A model generated the notes under the pieces. The model ran no database searches and was not told the origin of the DNA. It saw nothing but the letters and a program-made list of their open reading frames with translations. A DNA stretch of 5,970 bases from Candidatus Izemoplasmatales bacterium. Lineage in GTDB: Bacteria > Bacillota_I > Bacilli_A > Izemoplasmatales > Hujiaoplasmataceae. Position numbers and translations under genes: made by a program. The DNA is taken from the NCBI GenBank assembly GCA_028691335.1, contig JAQUZK010000091.1, positions 1-5,970 of the forward strand, in the 5' to 3' direction. Of this stretch, positions 1-5,535 are shown one piece after another. Within the stretch, counting starts at the first letter, position 1. Every line of letters starts with the position of its first letter.

Positions 1-320
1 TGTACAGTACAGTATTCTCCATCAAGGGTAGGCCAAATAGGACCTCCGATTGTTGTAAACTTTAAGTTGCCACTAGAAGTAATGCTTTTTACCATAGCAC
101 CTAAGGTGTCTACATGTCCTGATAGTCCTAAAATATAGTCTTCTTTACCTTTCACTTCAATTAAGAGATTACCTTTTTTTGTTCTGGATGTATCATAGCC
201 TAATTCTCTAATTTTTTTGTCAATATAAGCTATGACGTTATCAGTGAAACCGCTAGGTGAAGGGATGTTCAGGATTTCTTTAGCAAAATCAAGAATAGTA
301 GTTAGATAGTCTTTGTTCAT
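1..320 (-). CDS. M42-family metallopeptidase (glutamyl aminopeptidase-like), N-terminal part, cut by window edge
   Basis: I translated the minus strand from the ATG at 320-318; it stays open for 106 codons to the window edge, so the C-terminal two thirds are missing. Seen: an N-terminal IPSPSG segment (residues 19-24), then GHVDTLGAMV (68-77), whose His69 and Asp71 match the first metal-binding H-x-D of M42/M20-type di-zinc peptidases, and then IGG and GEYC stretches (near 91-104) typical of the M42 branch. Known of the family: cytoplasmic, usually oligomeric aminopeptidases that trim short peptides, with two metal ions. The start is supported by a GAAAGGA ribosome site at 335-329, eight bases upstream, and by an extended -10 promoter further up. 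It is transcribed divergently from nadD. Substrate specificity cannot be told from this fragment; some M42 proteins are annotated as deblocking peptidases or cellulase-like proteins. Family call fairly sure, exact subfamily not. Confidence 0.85.
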   Translation of the reverse strand, partial: MNKDYLTTILDFAKEILNIPSPSGFTDNVIAYIDKKIRELGYDTSRTKKGNLLIEVKGKEDYILGLSGHVDTLGAMVKSITSSGNLKFTTIGGPIWPTLDGEYCTV

Positions 321-363
321 TTTATTTATCCTTTCATATTTTGGTATAGTCTTTCTTAAATAA

Positions 364-372
364 AGTATAACA
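364..372 (-). promoter_or_regulatory. Extended -10 promoter for the leftward peptidase gene
   Basis: On the minus strand this reads TGTTATACT, an extended -10 (TGn followed by TATACT, five of six matches to TATAAT). The predicted start of transcription lies near 357, giving a leader of about 36 nt that includes the ribosome site at 329-335. No good -35 box lies 16-18 bases upstream, which fits an extended -10 promoter. Seen by eye only. Confidence 0.5.
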
Positions 373-394
373 TAGTTGGATAAGTTTTATAAGT

Positions 395-440
395 GTGAAT
401 ATCGCTTTAATTTATATTTTTATTATGATAAAATATTCAC
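395..440. repeat. 8-bp inverted repeat flanking the putative nadD promoter
   Basis: GTGAATAT at 395-402 is matched by its exact reverse complement ATATTCAC at 433-440, with 30 bases between. The arms bracket the candidate -10 for nadD. It could be a pair of operator half-sites, for example for a repressor of NAD genes, or chance in AT-rich DNA. The arms are too far apart for a single typical repressor dimer site, and the sequence was not matched to any known motif. Confidence 0.2.
424..434 (+). promoter_or_regulatory. Candidate -10 region for the nadD-nadE-mnmA-patatin operon
   Basis: TATGATAAAAT contains TATGAT (424-429, five of six matches to TATAAT), followed by the A-rich stretch common after -10 boxes in low-GC Gram-positives. 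Transcription would begin near 436, leaving a leader of about 25 nt that includes the ribosome site at 442-450. No convincing TTGACA-like box is seen at the right distance (401-406 is ATCGCT), so the call is weak. If right, it rules out the upstream ATG at 395 as the nadD start. Confidence 0.35.
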
Positions 441-441
441 T

Positions 442-450
442 AGGAAAAGG
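442..450 (+). promoter_or_regulatory. Ribosome binding site fixing the nadD start
   Basis: AGGAAAAGG lies ten bases before the ATG at 461. It supports that start over the in-frame ATG codons at 395 and 425, which have no comparable site and would add a hydrophobic tail ahead of the conserved nucleotide-binding strand. Confidence 0.65.
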
Positions 451-460
451 TTGTGATACG

Positions 461-1042
461 ATGGTAGTAGTCTTTGGTGGCGCATTTAATCCTCCAACAA
501 TCGCACATAAAGAAATTTACTTCTTGATTGATAAGGTGATTGGATTTGATCATTTTATCTTTTTACCTGTTTCAAATAAGTACAATAAGAGCACTTTAAT
601 TAATGATGAATATAGAATAGAGATGCTTAAAATTTTAATAAAAGATTTACCAAAAGCACAGTTATCCTTATTGGAAATTGATGATTTTAACTATTTGGGT
701 ACTTATGAAAGTTTAAAACGTCTAAGCGACAAATTTCCAAATGAAGAAATAGCTTTTATCATTGGTTCTGATAATCTAGTTAATATCAAGCGTTGGATTA
801 ATTCTAGAAGGCTAGTAAGTGAGTTTAGATTTATTGTAATTAATCGCAATCACCAAGATGCAACAAAAATTATCGAAAAAGATCCTTTGCTTAGTGAAAA
901 TAGAGACAATTTTCGAATTGTTTCTGGTTTTAAACAATATGTTTCTTCAACTGCATTTAGAGATAGCTTAGATCCATATTATGTAACAGAAGAGATTTAT
1001 CAGTATATTATGGAGAAAGATTTATATAGAGGTAATCAATAA
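461..1042 (+). CDS. nadD: Nicotinate-nucleotide adenylyltransferase (NadD)
   Basis: Transfers AMP from ATP to nicotinate mononucleotide, giving deamido-NAD, in the cytoplasm. The 193-residue product has the usual NadD length. It opens with MVVVFGGAFNPPTIAH, the GG-x-F-(D/N)-PP-x-x-x-H nucleotide-binding motif at residues 6-16. IGSDN at 101-105 and a Trp a few residues later match the middle NadD region. VSSTAFR at 161-167 is the second ATP-binding motif (S-x-T-x-x-R). In the (H/T)-x-G-H signature the first position is Thr13, which is allowed, and the usual Gly is Ala15, which is less common. The open frame extends 22 codons further upstream to 395, but the family start is at 461, with a ribosome site at 442-450. 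Its stop TAA shares one base with the nadE ATG (TAATG), implying translational coupling with the next enzyme in the pathway. The HD-domain gene yqeK that follows nadD in Bacillus is absent here. Confidence 0.93.
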   Translation: MVVVFGGAFNPPTIAHKEIYFLIDKVIGFDHFIFLPVSNKYNKSTLINDEYRIEMLKILIKDLPKAQLSLLEIDDFNYLGTYESLKRLSDKFPNEEIAFIIGSDNLVNIKRWINSRRLVSEFRFIVINRNHQDATKIIEKDPLLSENRDNFRIVSGFKQYVSSTAFRDSLDPYYVTEEIYQYIMEKDLYRGNQ

Positions 1043-2901
1043 TGGAAAATGGATTTTTAAAAGTAGCTTTAATATCACCAAAATTGGAAGTTGGTAATCC
1101 GGAATTTAATGTTAAAGAAATTCTTGCTACACTTGAAGATAGAAAAACAGATTTCGCTGTTTTTCCTGAACTATCGATTACATCATATTCATGTGGTGAT
1201 TTATTTTTCCATAAGAATTTGTTAGATGATAGTTATAAAGCTTTAGAATATTTTTTAAAGAATAATTCTTATCCAGGAATAGTAGTTTTAGGAATGCCTT
1301 TAATTCTTGATCAGTTAGTATTAAATTGTGCATGTGTAATCCAAAAAGGAAAAATTCTTGGTGTTGTACCAAAGTTTTATCTACCAAATACTAAAGAATA
1401 TTATGAAAAACGTTGGTTTAATTCTGGCTTTGATTGTATTGATAATTATCAGGAAATATGTCTTGCGGGTCAAACTGTACCTTTTGGAAATATTATTTTC
1501 ACTAATCAAGAAGTTAGTTTTGGTGTTGAAATCTGTGAGGATATGTGGGCGACAATTTCACCTGGGAATTTATTGAGTGTTAATGGCGCTAATGTTATTA
1601 TCAATATTAGTGCTTCAAATGAGGTATATGGTAAAGAAGCTATTAGAAGAAACGCGGTTCTAGAGCATTCTAGAAAAAATAGCGGAGCGTATATTTATGT
1701 TTCAGCTGGGGCTTCAGAATCAAGTTCTGAAACTGTATTCTCAGGTCATAATATCGTTGCGAATAACGCCAGACTAATTAAAGAAACAAATGTTATTTCT
1801 TTGGAGACTAGTTGTTTTGAAACAGAAATAGACATTAACAGGTTGAAATATGAAAGAAGAATATCCTCTTCGTATAGAGATTCTGTTTTAAAGTATCGTT
1901 TAAAGTATCAAACTATAAATTTTGAATTACCAGATTTAGGTGAGTTTAAATTTTCTGATTTTTGGGATAAATTACCATTTGTCCCAAAAGATGATTTATA
2001 TAAGGATTTCACAAGAATATCAGCTATACAAGAATTTGGTTTAGCTAAAAGATTAAAACACACAAATATCAAAAAAATTGTTATTGGAGTTAGTGGGGGA
2101 CTAGATTCATCCCTTGCTTTATTGGTAGCTGTTGGAGCTTTTGAACATTTAGGGTTAAATAAGAAAGATATTTATGCTTATACTCTTCCTGGTCTTCACA
2201 CTTCAAGAAGAACAAATGAAAATGCTAAAAAGTTAATGGATTTACTTGGGGTAAGTGCTCAAGAAATTGATTTGGGTCAACATATTAAAGATCATTTAGA
2301 AATAATTGGACATGATATGAGTATACAAGATGTTACCTATGAGAATTCACAAGCAAGAGCTAGAACAATGGTATTAATGAATTTAGCAAATAAGTTAAAT
2401 GCTCTAGTATTAGGAACTGGCGATTTGTCGGAAATAGCTTTAGGTTGGTCAACATATAATGGAGATCAAATGTCGATGTATAATGTTAATGGCGGAGTGC
2501 CTAAGACAGTTGTTAAGTTTATGATTAAAGCGTATGCAGACTATAAGTATGATGCTAAAATCAAAGAAATACTATATGATATTATTGATACACCGATAAC
2601 TCCTGAATTAAAAGCTTCACAAGAAACAGAAGATATAATCGGAAAGTATGAGATTAATGATTTTATTTTGTATCGATATATGGTAGCTGGTGATACTTCA
2701 GAAAGAATTAAGTATTTATTAGTTAAGGTTTTTGATTTGACAGATTCTGAAGCTAAAAATTATACGGATAATTTCTTTAAAAGGTTCTTTTCTCAACAAT
2801 TTAAGAGAGCTGCTAGTCCTGATTCTCCTAAGGTTTTTGATTTTGCTCTATCACCTAGAAGTGATTTTAAAATTGTGTCAGACATCAAGAGGTCATCATG
2901 A
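1042..2901 (+). CDS. nadE: Glutamine-dependent NAD+ synthetase (two-domain NadE)
   Basis: Makes NAD from deamido-NAD, ATP and glutamine. The N-terminal nitrilase-like glutaminase domain (about 1-290) shows the Glu-Lys-Cys triad: Glu43 in FPELSITSYSCGDL, Lys111 in VVPKFYLPN and Cys165 in EICEDMW. Ammonia released there would pass through a tunnel to the synthetase domain (about 315-610), which has the PP-loop SGGLDSS (351-357), ENSQARART (434-442), GTGDLSEIALGW (458-469) and the C-terminal SPRSDFK (604-610), where family members usually read SPRGD. At 619 aa it matches the long glutamine-using form, not the roughly 270-aa ammonia-only NadE of Bacillus. The start ATG overlaps the nadD stop by one base and has GAGGT eight bases upstream. 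The stop TGA overlaps the mnmA ATG (ATGA). Both active sites look intact. Confidence 0.96.
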   Translation: MENGFLKVALISPKLEVGNPEFNVKEILATLEDRKTDFAVFPELSITSYSCGDLFFHKNLLDDSYKALEYFLKNNSYPGIVVLGMPLILDQLVLNCACVIQKGKILGVVPKFYLPNTKEYYEKRWFNSGFDCIDNYQEICLAGQTVPFGNIIFTNQEVSFGVEICEDMWATISPGNLLSVNGANVIINISASNEVYGKEAIRRNAVLEHSRKNSGAYIYVSAGASESSSETVFSGHNIVANNARLIKETNVISLETSCFETEIDINRLKYERRISSSYRDSVLKYRLKYQTINFELPDLGEFKFSDFWDKLPFVPKDDLYKDFTRISAIQEFGLAKRLKHTNIKKIVIGVSGGLDSSLALLVAVGAFEHLGLNKKDIYAYTLPGLHTSRRTNENAKKLMDLLGVSAQEIDLGQHIKDHLEIIGHDMSIQDVTYENSQARARTMVLMNLANKLNALVLGTGDLSEIALGWSTYNGDQMSMYNVNGGVPKTVVKFMIKAYADYKYDAKIKEILYDIIDTPITPELKASQETEDIIGKYEINDFILYRYMVAGDTSERIKYLLVKVFDLTDSEAKNYTDNFFKRFFSQQFKRAASPDSPKVFDFALSPRSDFKIVSDIKRSS

Positions 2902-4031
2902 AAAAGGTCGTAGTAGGTTTAAGCGGTGGAGTTGATTCAGCTGTAAGTGCATATCTCTTAAAACAACAAGGATATGATGTTGTCGGTCTTTTTATGAGAA
3001 ATTGGGATTCAGCTGCTAATAATGATATATTAGGGAATCCTAGTTTAGAAAATGATATTTGTCCGCAGGAACAGGATTATCAGGATGCTCTAAAAGTTGC
3101 GGAACATTTAGGTATAAAATTATATCGTCATGATTTTATAAAAGAATATTGGGATTATGTTTTTGAGTATTTTATTGAGGAATACAAAAAAAATAGGACA
3201 CCTAATCCTGATATTTTATGTAATAAATATGTTAAATTTGCGGGATTTCAAAAAGTAGCTGAAGATTTAGGAGCTGATTATTTTGCTTATGGTCACTATG
3301 CTAGAAAAAAAGAAGTTAATGGTGAATACTTTTTGTTAAGAGGGGTAGATGGAAACAAAGATCAAAGTTATTTCTTATCACAGCTATCTCAAGAACAACT
3401 TTCGAGAAGTTTATTTCCAGTAGGGGAGTTGAAGAAGAAGGAAGTTAGAGAAATTGCGTTAAAGAATAATATTCCTACCGCTACAAAAAAAGACTCTACT
3501 GGAATATGTTTTATTGGAGAACGAGATTTCAAGAATTTTTTAAAAAATTATATTTTTAGTAAACCAGGTCTTATCAAGACTTTAGATGGTGTAGTTATTG
3601 GAAAACATGATGGATTGATGTACTACACAATTGGTCAAAGAAAAGGTCTTAATATAGGTGGAGATAATAGGTTTGAAAACGCACCATGGTTTGTAGTAGG
3701 TAAGGATCTTGAAAAAAATGTATTGTTGGCTGGACAAGGTTTAGATAACCCTTATCTATATGCTAATCGAGTAATTGTAGAAGATGTTAATTGGATTGTT
3801 AAAGATAGGTTTTCTGGTAGATTAGAATGTAGCGCTAAGTTTAGATATAGACAAGCAGATAATGTGGTTTTAATAAACTGGTTAGATGATAACACTTTAG
3901 AAGTTATTACTAATAAACCAGTTAGAGCTATGACTCCAGGTCAGGCTGCGGTATTTTATCAAGGAGATATTTGTTTAGGTGGAGGAACTATCAAAGAAGT
4001 CTATCAAAACAAGAAGAAAATGATGTATTAA
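2898..4031 (+). CDS. mnmA: tRNA-specific 2-thiouridylase MnmA
   Basis: Adenylates U34 of the Lys, Glu and Gln tRNAs and replaces its 2-oxygen with sulfur delivered as a persulfide from a cysteine desulfurase, tuning wobble decoding. Seen: PP-loop SGGVDS (9-14); the catalytic Cys pair at Cys108 (NPDILCNKYVKF) and Cys204 (STGICFIGERDF); the tRNA-contact segment GNKDQSYFLSQL (152-163); HYARK; and a C-terminal beta-barrel segment ending in the MTPGQAAVFY stretch. Length 377 aa is normal. Residues 38-59, between RNWD and the next helix, form an insertion with CPQEQD; I associate this with Erysipelotrichia and Mollicutes-type MnmA (memory, unchecked). The start overlaps the nadE stop by four bases; AGAGGT at 2888-2893 sits only four bases ahead, so coupling with nadE translation probably helps initiation. 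No cysteine desulfurase gene is present in the window. Confidence 0.96.
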   Translation: MKKVVVGLSGGVDSAVSAYLLKQQGYDVVGLFMRNWDSAANNDILGNPSLENDICPQEQDYQDALKVAEHLGIKLYRHDFIKEYWDYVFEYFIEEYKKNRTPNPDILCNKYVKFAGFQKVAEDLGADYFAYGHYARKKEVNGEYFLLRGVDGNKDQSYFLSQLSQEQLSRSLFPVGELKKKEVREIALKNNIPTATKKDSTGICFIGERDFKNFLKNYIFSKPGLIKTLDGVVIGKHDGLMYYTIGQRKGLNIGGDNRFENAPWFVVGKDLEKNVLLAGQGLDNPYLYANRVIVEDVNWIVKDRFSGRLECSAKFRYRQADNVVLINWLDDNTLEVITNKPVRAMTPGQAAVFYQGDICLGGGTIKEVYQNKKKMMY

Positions 4032-4042
4032 AGCGGGGGAAT

Positions 4043-4852
4043 ATGGAACGTTTAGGATTGTGTCTTACTGGTGGCGGGGCAAGAGGCGCTTATCAGGCTG
4101 GAGCTTTAAAAGCTTTAGAAGAATTAGGGTATTTAGATAAAGTATATGCTATAAGTGGGACAAGTATTGGTTCAGTAAATGCTTCTCTTTTAGCTTCGAG
4201 ATCAGTTGATGAGATAAAAGAATTATGGCTTAATTATCCAGCAAGTGATTTTAATAAGGATACCTCTATATTTAAAACAATTAGAGAAAGAAAAATGGAT
4301 ATAGTCAATCAAGGTGTTTATGAGATTAATGCTTTAGAAAAACTTTTAGAAGAGAATATTGATATTCAAAAATTAAAAAAGCACAAAGTTTATGTTACAC
4401 TTTCACCTGCGGGCATGGAAAATGAAGGTGTTATGGGTTTGTTAAAGTCTTCTTTTAAACATTATATAAAGAATGAGTCACAGGTGATTTATTCTCCTCT
4501 TCATGAACAAAATGACGAAGATATCAATAAGCAAATCTTGGCTTCTTGTTCGATCCCCTTTGTCTTTCCATCAGTGAAAATGGAGGGCCAACAAGTATTT
4601 GATGGAGGGTTGTATGACAACGCCCCAGTAAAACCTTTGATAGATGCTGGATGTGATAGTATTATAGTGATTCATTTGTTAAGGATGTATTTTATTAATA
4701 AGCATAAATATCCAGGGATAAACTTTTATGAAATAAAGCATTGGCGTTCATTAGGTGGTGTTTTAAACTTTGATGGAAATCAAGCAGAGAAAAGATTTAA
4801 TCTCGGATATGATGATACTATTAAATTTTTTAAAGAGAATCCAATTAAATAA
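4043..4852 (+). CDS. Patatin-like phospholipase (RssA/YlbK-type serine hydrolase)
   Basis: Likely a lipid acyl hydrolase using a Ser-Asp dyad. Seen in the 269-aa product: glycine-rich oxyanion loop GGGARGAYQAG (10-20), nucleophile elbow GTSIGS with Ser41 (39-44), and DGG with Asp187 in VFDGGLYDNAPV. All three patatin blocks are present in order and spacing, so the enzyme should be active. No signal peptide or membrane segment is seen, so it is probably cytoplasmic and may act at the inner membrane face. The length suits the small bacterial patatin group. The frame extends upstream to 3971 inside mnmA, but the start at 4043 places Met directly before the conserved first strand and follows a G-run (4035-4039) that can serve as a short-spaced ribosome site. 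The 11-nt gap to mnmA makes it the likely last gene of the nad-mnmA operon. Substrate and role are unknown. Confidence 0.88.
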   Translation: MERLGLCLTGGGARGAYQAGALKALEELGYLDKVYAISGTSIGSVNASLLASRSVDEIKELWLNYPASDFNKDTSIFKTIRERKMDIVNQGVYEINALEKLLEENIDIQKLKKHKVYVTLSPAGMENEGVMGLLKSSFKHYIKNESQVIYSPLHEQNDEDINKQILASCSIPFVFPSVKMEGQQVFDGGLYDNAPVKPLIDAGCDSIIVIHLLRMYFINKHKYPGINFYEIKHWRSLGGVLNFDGNQAEKRFNLGYDDTIKFFKENPIK

Positions 4853-4859
4853 AAGAAAT

Positions 4860-4905
4860 AAACCTTTTCTTAAGTATTATTTTTACAAAAGAGGAGGTTT
4901 TTTTT
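4860..4905 (+). terminator. Hairpin plus T-run between patatin gene and secreted-protein gene; terminator or ribosome-site mask
   Basis: Bases 4860-4871 can pair with 4889-4900 in a 12-bp stem (AAACCTTTTCTT with AAGAGGAGGTTT, two G-U pairs) around a 17-nt loop, followed by five further T residues up to the ATG at 4906. Stem plus T-tail resembles an intrinsic terminator for the upstream operon. However, only four of the twelve pairs are G-C (counting the G-U pairs as weak), and the loop is long, so it would be weak. The 3' arm holds the whole ribosome site of the next gene, so in a read-through transcript the same fold would hide it. No folding energy was calculated. Confidence 0.45.
4891..4897 (+). 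promoter_or_regulatory. Strong ribosome binding site of the secreted-protein gene
   Basis: GAGGAGG contains a perfect AGGAGG, eight bases ahead of the ATG at 4906. It is the strongest ribosome site in the window and lies inside the 3' arm of the hairpin at 4860-4900. Confidence 0.8.
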
Positions 4906-5535
4906 ATGAAAAAAATATTTTTGTTATTTACTTTATTAGGAATTTTTATTTGCACAAATATAGTAGTAAAAGCAGAGGATTATCAAAACTATCAAGAAAT
5001 TGTTTTTGATGATAGTGATGCTAAACTGTTGAAGGATTTCAGTTCAAAAGATTATAAAACTCTATATAAGAAAGTTGCAAAAAGAAAATTCTCTGGTTGG
5101 AATATTTATGTAGTCAATAAGAACGAACCAGTAGAATTTGTTTCTGAGACAAAAATTAAGATTTATAATAATGGATACACTCCGATTAAACAAGATATTA
5201 AACTGAAAACTAAAGAAGAAACGAATTTGCAATTATCAGCTTCGGGCTCAATTAAAGTAGACTTGAGTGGAAACATCAAGAAATTTAAAGGTGGGATTGA
5301 TGCGAATATTAAAGCTTCAGTATCATATTCGAAATTAACTACTAATGAAGAAACTTATGAGTTTGAGATTATTGTTGACCCAATGACTTATGTAAAGATA
5401 CTAACAAGAGGAACAGGAGAGATAAATAACGGAGTCGGTAAATCATATTTTTTTTGGATAACTACAAAATCCGGGGGATGGGAAATTTTCACTATAAAAA
5501 CTGAGTATTATGAAATATTCAAGGAAAGAATTTAA
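4906..5535 (+). CDS. Secreted beta-rich protein of unknown function
   Basis: I do not recognise this family. The 209-aa product has a clear Sec signal peptide: MKK, a hydrophobic core at 4-21, and a probable signal peptidase I site after VKA (residue 23), with no lipobox around Cys16. The mature part of about 186 residues starts acidic and Tyr-rich. Residues 57-100 look like beta strands. Residues 106-142 then alternate hydrophobic and small polar residues in two stretches, around 108-124 and 131-142, joined by a Lys/Gly-rich turn (125-130). Strands at 151-168 and a GGW-containing C-terminus complete it. There are no Cys residues in the mature part, so no disulfides. The alternating pair resembles the membrane-inserting hairpins of aerolysin/ETX-MTX2 pore formers, but that is a shape argument only. 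It could equally be a bacteriocin-like or surface protein. It has a strong ribosome site and directly abuts the next gene. Confidence 0.8.
   Translation: MKKIFLLFTLLGIFICTNIVVKAEDYQNYQEIVFDDSDAKLLKDFSSKDYKTLYKKVAKRKFSGWNIYVVNKNEPVEFVSETKIKIYNNGYTPIKQDIKLKTKEETNLQLSASGSIKVDLSGNIKKFKGGIDANIKASVSYSKLTTNEETYEFEIIVDPMTYVKILTRGTGEINNGVGKSYFFWITTKSGGWEIFTIKTEYYEIFKERI

Noticed and set aside
1..14. Short tandem TACAGTACAGTA at the window edge
   Set aside because: It lies within the peptidase reading frame and is too short to be meaningful.
395..460. Possible 22-residue N-terminal extension of NadD from the ATG at 395
   Set aside because: It lies ahead of the conserved MVVVFGG start, lacks a ribosome site, and covers the likely promoter; the site at 442-450 points to 461.
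1178..1576. Short open frames on both strands inside the glutaminase domain of nadE
   Set aside because: They lie wholly within a strongly supported gene and look like chance frames in AT-rich DNA.
3971..4042. Upstream in-frame extension of the patatin gene inside mnmA
   Set aside because: The patatin family begins just before the GGGARG loop; the extension reads through mnmA codons in another frame and has no support.
4875..4880. TATTAT as a -10 box for a separate promoter of the secreted-protein gene
   Set aside because: It sits in the hairpin loop and no -35 box is seen 16-18 bases upstream; such hexamers are frequent in this AT-rich sequence. It would matter only if transcript mapping places a start near 4887.
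4906..4953. Lipoprotein signal at Cys16 of the secreted protein
   Set aside because: The residues before Cys16 (Ile-Phe-Ile) do not fit a lipobox, and a good signal peptidase I site follows at residue 23.
4770..5009. Open frame of 79 codons bridging the patatin end and the secreted-protein start
   Set aside because: It overlaps two well-supported genes in another frame, has no ribosome site of its own and gives a low-complexity Lys/Phe/Tyr-rich product.
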